From an uncultured Clostridia bacterium (GTDB lineage Bacteria; Bacillota; Clostridia; Christensenellales; Aristaeellaceae), in the NCBI GenBank assembly GCA_937894675.1, contig CALCQO010000004.1, positions 124,001-188,000 on the forward strand: a stretch of 64,000 nucleotides of DNA, given 5' to 3'. The notes beneath the pieces are model-generated. The model was given only the letters and a program-made list of their open reading frames with translations. It had not been told where the DNA came from and did not search any database. Position 1 is the first letter of the stretch; the number at the start of each line of letters is the position of its first letter. Positions 15,465 to 23,426 of the stretch are shown piece after piece. Both the position numbers and the translations under genes were made by a program.

Positions 15465-17039
15465 ATGAAGAAGATCCAGATATTCGATTCCACCCTGCGC
15501 GACGGCACCCAGGGGGAGGGGATTTCCTACTCTGTCACCGACAAGCTGTCCATCGTCCACACCCTGGACGACTTTGGGATTGATTATATCGAGGCAGGCA
15601 ACCCTGCCAGCAACCCCAAGGACATCGAGTTCTTCAGCAAGCTAAAGGAAATCCGCCTGCGCCACGCCAAGCTGTGCGCCTTTGGCTCCACCCGCCGCAA
15701 GGGCGTGAAGGCGGCGGAGGACAGCAATGTGCAGTCCCTGCTGCAGACACAAACCCCGGCGGTGTCCATCTTCGGCAAGTCCTGGGACATGCATGTGGAA
15801 AAGGTACTGCGCGCCACCCTGGATGAAAACCTGGAACTGGTGTACGATACCATCAAGTACATGAAAGACGCGGGGCGGGAAGTCATCTTTGACGCTGAGC
15901 ACTACTTTGACGGGGTGCTGAATAACGAAGCCTACGCCCTGCAGGTGCTCAAAGCCGCCGTGGAAGCGGGGGCGGACTGCCTGGCGCTGTGCGATACCAA
16001 CGGCGGCACCCTGCCCCATGTAATCTTCGACAGGGTGCGGCAGGTGGTGGGCCTATTCCCAAAGGTGCATGTGGGCATCCACTGCCACAACGACACGGGC
16101 TGCGCGGTGGCATCCTCCATCGCCGCGGTGGAAGCGGGGGCTGTGCAGGTGCAGGGCACCTTCACGGGCACCGGCGAGAGGTGCGGCAACGCGGATTTGT
16201 CCATCATCATCCCCAACCTGCAGCTGAAAATGGGCTATTCCTGCGTGGACAGCGACTTAACGGGCCTGTCCCGGGCAGTGCGGCATGTATGCGAAATCAG
16301 CAACATGCGGGTGTACCAGTCCAAACCCTATGTGGGGGACAGCGCCTTTGCCCACAAGGGGGGCATGCACATTGACGGGGTCAGCAAGCTGTCCTCCACC
16401 TTCGAGCATGTGTCCCCCGAGTCGGTGGGCAATGTGCGCCGCTTCCTGATGAGCGAAGTCTCCGGACGCACCACGGTGCTTAAAAAGCTGGAGAAGGTAG
16501 CCCCCGACTTGCAGCGGGACACGCCGGAAGTAGCCCAGATTCTGGAAAAACTGAAGGTGCTGGAAAACAACGGCTACCAGTACGAGGCGGCGGACGCCAG
16601 CTTCGAGCTGATGGCGCTGAAAACACTGGGCCGCTACAAGGAGCACTTCACCCCCATCATCTACCGCACCATCGGCGAGTACCCGCCCCCCAACGGGGAG
16701 CGCAGCGCCTCCGCGGTGCTGAGCCTAAGGGTGGACGGCCGGGAGGAAACCACCGCCGCCATGGGCAACGGCCCGGTGAACGCCCTGGACAACGCCCTGC
16801 GCAAAGCGCTGACGGTTTTCTACCCGGATTTGGGCCAGGTGCGCCTGAGCGACTACAAGGTGCGCGTGCTGACCGGGGCGGAAGCCACCGCCTCCATGGT
16901 ACGGGTATTGATTGAATCAACCGACGGCGACCGCTCCTGGAACACGGTAGGCGTGGGCACGGACGTGGTGGCCGCCAGCTGGGAGGCGCTATGCGACTCC
17001 TTCGAGTACATACTGCACAGAAAGGATGAACACGCATGA
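15465..17039 (+). CDS. cimA: (R)-citramalate synthase
   Basis: A 524-residue member of the isopropylmalate/citramalate synthase family. It opens MKKIQIFDSTLRDGTQGEGI and continues with FGSTRRKGVKAAED and SIFGKSWDMHVEKVL, features of the CimA/LeuA2 group rather than of LeuA. It carries HCHNDTGCAVASSIAAVEAG and a C-terminal allosteric domain. It would condense pyruvate and acetyl-CoA to citramalate, giving 2-oxobutyrate and isoleucine without threonine dehydratase. No ilvA is in the operon, which fits. GGGAGG precedes the ATG. The stop overlaps leuC. Confidence 0.92.
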   Translation: MKKIQIFDSTLRDGTQGEGISYSVTDKLSIVHTLDDFGIDYIEAGNPASNPKDIEFFSKLKEIRLRHAKLCAFGSTRRKGVKAAEDSNVQSLLQTQTPAVSIFGKSWDMHVEKVLRATLDENLELVYDTIKYMKDAGREVIFDAEHYFDGVLNNEAYALQVLKAAVEAGADCLALCDTNGGTLPHVIFDRVRQVVGLFPKVHVGIHCHNDTGCAVASSIAAVEAGAVQVQGTFTGTGERCGNADLSIIIPNLQLKMGYSCVDSDLTGLSRAVRHVCEISNMRVYQSKPYVGDSAFAHKGGMHIDGVSKLSSTFEHVSPESVGNVRRFLMSEVSGRTTVLKKLEKVAPDLQRDTPEVAQILEKLKVLENNGYQYEAADASFELMALKTLGRYKEHFTPIIYRTIGEYPPPNGERSASAVLSLRVDGREETTAAMGNGPVNALDNALRKALTVFYPDLGQVRLSDYKVRVLTGAEATASMVRVLIESTDGDRSWNTVGVGTDVVAASWEALCDSFEYILHRKDEHA

Positions 17040-18298
17040 GCATGACCATGACGCAAAAAATCATCGCCGCCCACTGCGGCAAGGACTCGGTAAACGCCGG
17101 TGAAATCGTGCTGGCCCAGGTGGATATGGTGCTGGGCAACGACATCACCGCCCCGGTAGCCATCAGCGAGTTTGAAAAGGCCGGCTGCCGGGAGGTTTTC
17201 CACAAGGAAAAGGTGGCCCTGGTTCTGGATCACTTCGTGCCCAACAAGGACATCAAGGCGGCGGAGCAATCCAAGAAGGTTCGGGATTTCGCCAGCAAGC
17301 ACGGGGTGGTCAACTTCTTTGACGTGGGCGAGACCGGGGTGGAGCATGCCCTGCTGCCCGAAAAAGGCCTGGTTACCGCGGGCGATTTGATCATCGGCGC
17401 GGACAGCCACACCTGCACCTACGGCGCTTTGGGCGCTTTCTCCACCGGCGTAGGCTCCACCGACATGGCGGCGGCCATGGCCTCCGGCAAGGTATGGCTG
17501 CGGGTGCCCGAAGCCATCAAGGTGGAGCTGAAAGGCCAATTCCAGCCCCATGTGTCGGGCAAGGATTTGATCCTGCACCTGATCGGCATGATCGGCGTGG
17601 ACGGCGCTTTATACCAGAGCCTGGAGTTTGTGGGCGAAGGGGTGCAGAACCTGACCATGGACGACCGGCTGTGCGTGTGCAACATGGCCATTGAGGCCGG
17701 CGGCAAGAACGGCGTGTTCCCCGTGGACGGCAAGACCCTGGAGTTCCTCACCGCCCACGGCGCCAAGGCCCCCCGGGTGTTCGAGGCGGACAAGGACGCT
17801 GTGTACGCCCGCACCATCCAGATTGATTTGGGCGAATTAACCCCCACGGTGTCCTTCCCCCATCTGCCGGAAAACACCCGCACCTTTGACGAAATCCCCG
17901 CAGACATGGCCATTGACCAGGTGGTTATCGGCTCCTGCACCAATGGTCGCTACAGCGACTTTGTCATCGCCGCCGACATCATGAAGGACAGGAAGGTGGA
18001 TTCCCGGGTGCGCTGCCTGATTATCCCCGCCACCCAGCAGATTTATCTGGACTGCATGCACAACGGCTTGTTTGACATCTTCATCAAGGCGGGCTGCGCG
18101 GTATCCACCCCCACCTGCGGCCCCTGCCTGGGCGGCCACATGGGCATCCTGGCCAAGGGCGAGAGGTGCGTATCCACCACCAACCGCAACTTTGTCGGCC
18201 GCATGGGCCACCCCGAGAGCGAAGTATATTTGGCCAGCCCCGCGGTAGCGGCGGCCAGCGCCATCCTCGGCCGCATCGCGCAGCCGTCCGACCTGTAA
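17036..18298 (+). CDS. leuC: 3-isopropylmalate/citramalate dehydratase large subunit
   Basis: A 420-residue aconitase-family subunit of the short archaeal/clostridial LeuC type. Cluster ligands are in GSCTNGRYSDF and in PTCGPCLGGHMG. The N-terminal DHFVPNKD and GADSHTCTYGALGAFSTGVGSTD motifs are present. With LeuD it isomerises 2-isopropylmalate; with citramalate from CimA it probably does the matching step for isoleucine. The ATG overlaps the cimA stop; an in-frame ATG six bases later is possible. Confidence 0.95.
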   Translation: MSMTMTQKIIAAHCGKDSVNAGEIVLAQVDMVLGNDITAPVAISEFEKAGCREVFHKEKVALVLDHFVPNKDIKAAEQSKKVRDFASKHGVVNFFDVGETGVEHALLPEKGLVTAGDLIIGADSHTCTYGALGAFSTGVGSTDMAAAMASGKVWLRVPEAIKVELKGQFQPHVSGKDLILHLIGMIGVDGALYQSLEFVGEGVQNLTMDDRLCVCNMAIEAGGKNGVFPVDGKTLEFLTAHGAKAPRVFEADKDAVYARTIQIDLGELTPTVSFPHLPENTRTFDEIPADMAIDQVVIGSCTNGRYSDFVIAADIMKDRKVDSRVRCLIIPATQQIYLDCMHNGLFDIFIKAGCAVSTPTCGPCLGGHMGILAKGERCVSTTNRNFVGRMGHPESEVYLASPAVAAASAILGRIAQPSDL

Positions 18299-18310
18299 GG
18301 AGAAGCGAGT

Positions 18311-18793
18311 ATGATTTTGAACGGAAAAGCCCTGCGCTACGGCGACCATGTGGATACCGACGTGATTATCCCCGCCCGGTACCTGAACACCTCCGACGCT
18401 AAGGAACTGGCAGCCCACTGCATGGAGGACATTGACAAGGACTTCCTCAAACGGATGCGGCCTGGCGACGTGATTGCCGCCGGCAACAACTTTGGCTGCG
18501 GCTCCTCCCGGGAGCACGCGCCGCTGGCCATCAAGACCAGCGGCATCAGCTGCGTGGTGGCCAAGTCCTTCGCCCGCATCTTCTACCGCAACGCCATCAA
18601 CATCGGTCTGCCCATCGTGGTCAGCCCCCTGGAAATCGCTGACGGCGACCAGGTGGAAGTGGATTTGGACAATGGGGTGCTGAAGAACGTCACCAAGGGC
18701 ACCCAGGATTCCTTCCCCCCCTTCTCCCCCTTCCTGCAGGAGCTGATTGCCGGGGGCGGCCTGATGAACGCGCTGAAGGAGGGCAAGCTGTGA
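18311..18793 (+). CDS. leuD: 3-isopropylmalate/citramalate dehydratase small subunit
   Basis: A 160-residue swivel-domain subunit with YGDHVDTDVIIPARYL and NNFGCGSSREHAPLAIK, the standard LeuD motifs. The short length matches the LeuC type encoded just before it. AAGGAGAAG precedes the ATG. The stop overlaps the GTG start of leuB. Confidence 0.96.
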   Translation: MILNGKALRYGDHVDTDVIIPARYLNTSDAKELAAHCMEDIDKDFLKRMRPGDVIAAGNNFGCGSSREHAPLAIKTSGISCVVAKSFARIFYRNAINIGLPIVVSPLEIADGDQVEVDLDNGVLKNVTKGTQDSFPPFSPFLQELIAGGGLMNALKEGKL

Positions 18794-19857
18794 AGTACCA
18801 GATCGCACTCATCCCCGGGGACGGTATCGGCCCGGAAATCATCGACTCGGCCTGCCAGGTGCTGAATAAAGTAGGCGCCACCTATGGCCACGAGTTTATA
18901 TACACCACCGTGAAGGCCGGCGGCTGCGCCATCGACGAGTTCGGCGTGCCCTTGCCCGATGGCGCTTTGGAGCAGTGCCTGGCGAGCGACTCGGTGCTGT
19001 TGGGCGCCGTGGGCGGCCCCAAGTGGGACACCCTGCCCGGCCATCTGCGGCCCGAGCGGGCGCTGCTAAACATCCGCAAGGGCATGGGGCTGTTTGCCAA
19101 CCTGCGCCCGGCGCGCCTGATGCCCATGCTGAAGGAGGCCAGCCCCCTGCGCCGGGAAACCGCCGAAAAAGGCTTTGACCTGCTGATTGTCAGGGAACTG
19201 ACCGGCGGCATCTACTTTGGCAAGTCGGGCCGCTACCAGAGTGAGGACGGGGAAACCGCCTTTGACACCGAGACCTACTCGGTGAAGGAAATCCGCCGCA
19301 TCGGCAAGGTGGCCTTTGAGACCGCCCGCACGCGCCGCGGCCATGTGACCAGCATTGACAAGGCCAACGTGATGGAATCCTCCCGTCTGTGGCGGGAAAC
19401 CATGCACGAGTTAGCCAAGGAATACCCCGACGTGCAGATGAAGGACATGCTGGTGGACAACGCCGCCATGCAACTGGTGCAGAACCCCAGCCAGTTTGAC
19501 GTGGTGGTGACCAGCAACATCTTCGGCGATATCCTGTCGGACGAGGCTTCCCAGCTGACGGGCTCCATCGGGCTATTGCCCTCCGCCTCCCTTGGGGAAA
19601 CCAAGTGCGGCATGTACGAGCCCATCCACGGCTCGGCCCCTGACATCGCCGGGCAGGACATGGCCAACCCCATCGCTACCGTGCTTTCCGCCGCCATGAT
19701 GCTGCGCCTTTCCTTTGGCTTGACCAAGGAAGCGGATGCCGTGGAAAAAGCGGTGGATGAGGTATTGAACCAGGGGCTGCGCACCCGGGACATCGCATGG
19801 GGCGGCCCCAGCGTTTCCGGCAGCGCCATGACCAAGGCCCTGGTGGACAGACTGTAA
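18790..19857 (+). CDS. leuB: 3-isopropylmalate dehydrogenase
   Basis: A 355-residue NAD-dependent oxidative decarboxylase. It shows IPGDGIGPEI at the N-terminus, RELTGGIYFG, the metal-binding DNAAMQLV and FGDILSDEASQLTGS segments, and the NAD-binding EPIHGSAPDIAGQ. It likely also acts on the methylmalate of the citramalate route. The start is GTG at 18790, inside the leuD stop (GTGA). Confidence 0.96.
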   Translation: MKYQIALIPGDGIGPEIIDSACQVLNKVGATYGHEFIYTTVKAGGCAIDEFGVPLPDGALEQCLASDSVLLGAVGGPKWDTLPGHLRPERALLNIRKGMGLFANLRPARLMPMLKEASPLRRETAEKGFDLLIVRELTGGIYFGKSGRYQSEDGETAFDTETYSVKEIRRIGKVAFETARTRRGHVTSIDKANVMESSRLWRETMHELAKEYPDVQMKDMLVDNAAMQLVQNPSQFDVVVTSNIFGDILSDEASQLTGSIGLLPSASLGETKCGMYEPIHGSAPDIAGQDMANPIATVLSAAMMLRLSFGLTKEADAVEKAVDEVLNQGLRTRDIAWGGPSVSGSAMTKALVDRL

Positions 19858-19879
19858 AACAGGAAAAGGAGGCGTTCCC

Positions 19880-20947
19880 ATGCTGAGCATCAACACCCAG
19901 TTGAACACGGCCCCAAAGGCCAAGCCCCAGGATGAAAGCAAGCTGGGCTTTGGCTCCATCTTTACCGACCACATGTTTGTGTGCGACTATACCGAGGGCA
20001 AAGGCTGGCATGACGCCCGCATCGTGCCCTACGGCCCCTTCCAGCTGGATCCCTCCAGCGCGGTGCTGCACTACAGCCAGACCATCTTTGAGGGGATGAA
20101 GTGCTACCGCCGCAAGGATGGGGAACTGCAGCTCTTCCGCCCCAAGGATAACTTTGCCCGGATGAACCGCTCCGCCCAGCGCATGGGCATGCCCCAGTTG
20201 GACACTGAAACCTTCCTGGAGGGCCTGCTGCGGCTGCTGCGGCTGGAAAAGGACTGGGTGCCCCACACCCCCGGCACCAGCCTGTACATCCGCCCCACAT
20301 TGATCGCTACCGACGCCAAGCTGGGCGTGCACGCCTCCCACAAGTATCTGTTCTACATCATCCTCTCCCCGGTTGGCGCCTACTACCCCGGCGGCCTGGC
20401 CCCCAACGACATCTACGTGGAGGATGAGTATGTCCGCGCCGTGCGCGGGGGCATCGGCGAAACCAAGGCCGGCGCCAACTACGCGGCCTCCCTGCTGGCG
20501 GGCATGCACGCCGAGAAAAAAGGCTTTGTGCAGGTATTGTGGCTGGACGGGGTGGAGCAGCGCTACATCGAAGAAGTGGGCTCCATGAACATCCTGTTCG
20601 TATACGGCAACAAGGTGGTCACCCCCAAGCTGTCGGGCAGCATATTGCCCGGCATCACCAGGGACAGCGTGCTGAAACTGGCCAAGCACCTGGGGTATGA
20701 GGTGGCCGAGGAGCGCATGGACATCCACGAGGTGCTGGAGGATATCCAGTCGGGCAAGCTGACGGAGTCCTTCGGCTCGGGCACCGCGGCGGTGATTTCC
20801 CCGGTGAAAACCTTCTCCTACAAGGACAAGGTGTACCAGGTGGGCAACGGCGGCATCGGCCCGGTGGCCCAGCAGCTCTACGACACCCTGACAGGCATCC
20901 AGTACGGCACGGTGGAGGACACCCTGGGCTGGATTACCAGCGTATAA
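19880..20947 (+). CDS. ilvE: Branched-chain amino acid aminotransferase
   Basis: A 355-residue fold-type IV PLP enzyme that makes the final transamination to valine, leucine and isoleucine. Typical segments are LHYSQTIFEGMKCYR, the PLP-lysine region GETKAGANYAASLLAG, and ILPGITRDSVLKLA. The C-terminal stretch FGSGTAAVISPVKTF completes the cofactor pocket. It is the last gene of the operon. A strongly folded three-hairpin element ending in TTTT follows at 20958. Confidence 0.96.
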   Translation: MLSINTQLNTAPKAKPQDESKLGFGSIFTDHMFVCDYTEGKGWHDARIVPYGPFQLDPSSAVLHYSQTIFEGMKCYRRKDGELQLFRPKDNFARMNRSAQRMGMPQLDTETFLEGLLRLLRLEKDWVPHTPGTSLYIRPTLIATDAKLGVHASHKYLFYIILSPVGAYYPGGLAPNDIYVEDEYVRAVRGGIGETKAGANYAASLLAGMHAEKKGFVQVLWLDGVEQRYIEEVGSMNILFVYGNKVVTPKLSGSILPGITRDSVLKLAKHLGYEVAEERMDIHEVLEDIQSGKLTESFGSGTAAVISPVKTFSYKDKVYQVGNGGIGPVAQQLYDTLTGIQYGTVEDTLGWITSV

Positions 20948-20957
20948 ATCACTAATA

Positions 20958-21049
20958 GGCGTTCTTGTTGCGGGGAGTACGCGGGGCTTTGCCCCGCACC
21001 CCACCAAAGGGCATAATGCCCTTTGGAATCCGCAGCAGGAACGCCTTTT
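20958..21049 (+). repeat. Three-hairpin intergenic repeat (copy A), probable operon terminator
   Basis: As RNA, 20958-20973 pairs with 21030-21045 over 16 bp, including two G-U pairs. That stem encloses two further perfect hairpins at 20981-20997 (GCGGGGC/GCCCCGC) and 21004-21026 (CCAAAGGGC/GCCCTTTGG). A TTTT tract follows. The same motifs recur in inverted orientation at 63681-63780 and in part at 48700-48780. Confidence 0.65.
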
Positions 21050-21064
21050 GTTTGCGCATTTTTC

Positions 21065-21093
21065 TTGCCATTAACCGCGAAGGAAGTTATGAT
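21065..21093 (+). promoter_or_regulatory. Promoter of the HAD phosphatase gene
   Basis: TTGCCA (21065-21070), 17 bp, TATGAT (21088-21093), 28 bp upstream of the start. Confidence 0.65.
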
Positions 21094-21121
21094 AACACCA
21101 TCAACCCAAAGGAGCGTAAAG

Positions 21122-21934
21122 ATGAACACTCCCCTTGCTGACCTGCTGCGCGGCAAAAAACTCTACCTGCTGGACATGGACGGCACGCTGTACCTGGGCA
21201 GCAGCCTGTTCCCCACCGCTTTGCCCTTTCTGAAGGCCATTAAAGATTCGGGCGCCCAGTACCTGTTTTTAACCAACAACTCCAGCCGGGGCACCGACAG
21301 CTATGTAAAGAAGCTCAGCGGCATGGGCATCCCCGCCAGGGAGGAGGACTTTTTCACCTCCACCGACGCCGCCTGCGCCTACCTGCGCGCCCATTACCGG
21401 GGCGGTAAAATCTACGCCCTGGGCACGGCCTCCTTCCGGGAGCACCTGAAGCAGGAAGGCTTTCCCATCACCGACCAAATGGAAGAAGGCATCGACTGCC
21501 TACTGATGGGCTATGATACCGAGCTTACCTACCAGAAGCTGATTGACGCTTCCATTTTGCTGGGCAAGGGGGTCACCTACCTGGCCACCAACCCCGACTG
21601 GGTGTGCCCCACCGCCTTTGGGTATGTGCCCGACTGCGGCTCCATCGCCCAGGCGCTGGAGCACGCCACCGGCCGCCTGCCCCAGTTTTTGGGCAAGCCC
21701 CAGCCGGAGATCGCCCTGCTGGCCATGGAAAAAGCGAATGCCAGGCCAGAGGATACCGTGCTGATAGGCGATCGGGTGTACACCGACATCGCCTGCGGCA
21801 AGCGGGCGGGCACCGCCACCGTTTTGGTGTTCAGCGGGGAAACCACCCCGGACATTCTGAACAAAAGCGAAACAAAGCCCGACTACGCCGCCCAGGATGT
21901 GGGCGAGATCACCAAGGTGCTTGCCTCCCTTTGA
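21122..21934 (+). CDS. HAD-IIA family sugar-phosphate phosphatase (NagD-like)
   Basis: A 270-residue HAD hydrolase. Motif I is LLDMDGTLYLGSS, motif II FLTNNSS, and motif IV VLIGDRVYTDIACGKRAGT; the C2 cap region of the NagD/phosphoglycolate class lies between. Substrates in this class include nucleotides, phosphoglycolate and phosphosugars; none can be assigned here. ATG 21122 has AAAGGAGCG upstream; a longer frame from 21023 lies in the repeat. It stands alone between two terminators. Confidence 0.88.
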   Translation: MNTPLADLLRGKKLYLLDMDGTLYLGSSLFPTALPFLKAIKDSGAQYLFLTNNSSRGTDSYVKKLSGMGIPAREEDFFTSTDAACAYLRAHYRGGKIYALGTASFREHLKQEGFPITDQMEEGIDCLLMGYDTELTYQKLIDASILLGKGVTYLATNPDWVCPTAFGYVPDCGSIAQALEHATGRLPQFLGKPQPEIALLAMEKANARPEDTVLIGDRVYTDIACGKRAGTATVLVFSGETTPDILNKSETKPDYAAQDVGEITKVLASL

Positions 21935-21987
21935 GAATCAGCGGATTCCACGTAAGACAGCAGGGTTTACCTGCTGTGAGCGCGTCA

Positions 21988-22011
21988 AAAAAGGTCCTTC
22001 GGACGCTTTTT
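21988..22011 (+). terminator. Terminator after the HAD phosphatase gene
   Basis: AAAAAG-GTCC-TTC-GGAC-(G)-CTTTTT forms a ten-pair stem with one bulged G, ending in T5. It starts about 54 bp past the stop codon. Confidence 0.65.
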
Positions 22012-22235
22012 CGCCGGTTCGGAACGCTTGGGCCCTCCGCCTCTCGCTGCGCTCCCGGGCGGCGGAGGGCATGGAAACCCTTGCTTCGCAAGGCTCACCG
22101 CATCACCGCACATGTCGCTGATGCGGATTACAGTAGGAGGGGTTCCCCCTCCTACACCTCCCCTCGTGCATCAAGAAAGCATTTTTTACAGTCCGACAGA
22201 AGGGTTTGCCTGCTGTTTTTCCTTGCGCAAATTTC

Positions 22236-22264
22236 TTGTAAAATCGCCCTCCCCGTGGTATCCT
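22236..22264 (+). promoter_or_regulatory. Promoter of the giant-permease ABC operon
   Basis: TTGTAA (22236-22241), 17 bp, TATCCT (22259-22264), about 56 bp upstream of the binding-protein start. AGGAGG lies before the ATG. Confidence 0.6.
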
Positions 22265-22320
22265 ATACACAAAACACGGGACCGTGCGCCCGAAATAATC
22301 GTCAGGAGGTTTCCCCCGAC

Positions 22321-23343
22321 ATGAAAAAGCTGTTTGCGTTGCTTCTTTGCGTGCTGATGATTCTGCCCGCGACCAGCCTGGCCGCCAATGAGGAATTGAC
22401 GGGCAAGGTGGTCATCTACACCTCCATGTACCAGTTTGTTATCGACATGATGGACGAAGCCATGGCCAAGGAGTTCCCCAACCTGGATGTGGAGTTCTTC
22501 TACGGCGGCACCGGCGCCCTGCAGCAGAAGCTGGCGGGCGAAATCGAGACGGGCAAACTGGGCTGCGACATGATGCTGGTGGCCGAACCCGCCTACTCGC
22601 TGGAGCTCAAAGAAGGCGGCTGGCTGCACCCCTATGTGATTGAGAACGCCGCCGACCTGCTGCGCTTCCCCTATGACGAGGAAGGCTACTGGTACCCCGT
22701 GCGCGTGTGCAACATGGTGCTGGCCTACAACCCCGAGTTGAACAAGCCGGAAGACCTGCCCAAAACCTTTGAGGAGTTCGCCTATGACCCCAGCCTGAAG
22801 GGCTTGATTTCCATGGGCAACCCCCTGACCTCGGGCACCACCATGGCCAGCGTCGCCGCCCTGAGCGACCTGTACGGCTATGAGTATTTTGACGCCCTGG
22901 GCAAGAACAACGTGATGATTGAGTCCGGCTCCGTGGCGCTGACCAAGCTGGAAACCGGCGAGTGCAAAGCCATCATGATTCTGGAAGAGTCCGTGCTGAA
23001 AAAGCGCAAGGAAGAGGGCAGCAAGCTGTCCGTCATCTATCCGGAAGACGGCGTGATTTTGATTCCCTCCACCGTGATGACCGTGGCTGAGGACCGCAGC
23101 GCCAACATGAACGCCGCCGCCTGCGAAGCCATCACCGACTGGCTGCTGTCCGAAGCCGGCCAGAAGTTCGTGCTGGAAGGCTACATGCATTCCGTGTTCA
23201 AGGGCAGCACCGAAATCCCCTTTGACTCCATCGACACAGAAAAACTGATTGAAAGCGACATCGGCGTGGATTGGGAGCGCACCTACAAACAGCGCGACGA
23301 AATCCAGAACGCCTTCCAGCAGAGCGTAACCATCGCCAACTAA
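22321..23343 (+). CDS. Extracellular substrate-binding protein, Fe3+/polyamine type
   Basis: A 340-residue class II binding protein with signal peptide MKKLFALLLCVLMILPATSLA and a likely signal-peptidase-I site at SLA-AN; there is no lipobox. The mature protein opens GKVVIYTSMYQFVIDMM and has FYGGTGALQQKLAGEI, as in AfuA/FbpA-like ferric and 2-aminoethylphosphonate binders. It delivers substrate to the fused permease encoded downstream. A strong hairpin follows the stop. The ligand cannot be read from sequence alone. Confidence 0.87.
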   Translation: MKKLFALLLCVLMILPATSLAANEELTGKVVIYTSMYQFVIDMMDEAMAKEFPNLDVEFFYGGTGALQQKLAGEIETGKLGCDMMLVAEPAYSLELKEGGWLHPYVIENAADLLRFPYDEEGYWYPVRVCNMVLAYNPELNKPEDLPKTFEEFAYDPSLKGLISMGNPLTSGTTMASVAALSDLYGYEYFDALGKNNVMIESGSVALTKLETGECKAIMILEESVLKKRKEEGSKLSVIYPEDGVILIPSTVMTVAEDRSANMNAAACEAITDWLLSEAGQKFVLEGYMHSVFKGSTEIPFDSIDTEKLIESDIGVDWERTYKQRDEIQNAFQQSVTIAN

Positions 23344-23368
23344 GTACTTTTCCGACGCAATACAACGC

Positions 23369-23412
23369 GGGCGGAGGCAAGCCGGTATGCCCGGTTTCCC
23401 TCCGCCCCTTTT
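23369..23412 (+). terminator. Intercistronic hairpin after the binding-protein gene
   Basis: GGGCGGAGG (23369-23377) pairs with CCTCCGCCC (23399-23407), with an inner AAGCCGG/CCGGTTT stem, and TTTT follows. It probably acts as a partial terminator or 3' stabiliser that keeps binding-protein mRNA in excess over the permease. Confidence 0.65.
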
Positions 23413-23426
23413 CAGAGGATGCATCG

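Larger units (their letters stand above)
21935..22320. other. Hairpin-rich gap before the ABC transporter operon
   Basis: No gene was seen. It contains a terminator (21988-22011), a 10-bp GC-rich stem (22032-22041 with 22061-22070), a 9-bp stem GTAGGAGGG/CCCTCCTAC (22133-22155), and the promoter at 22236-22264. Confidence 0.6.

Noticed and set aside
13685..15508. 607-codon minus-strand open frame
   Set aside because: It lies antisense to ilvD-leuA. Its His/Gly/Gln-rich product is the usual mirror of GC-rich coding sequence, with no ribosome site or known domain.
21604..23343. 579-codon frame including the binding protein
   Set aside because: The first 240 codons run through the HAD gene in another frame and through the hairpin-rich gap. 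The signal peptide at 22321 marks the real start.
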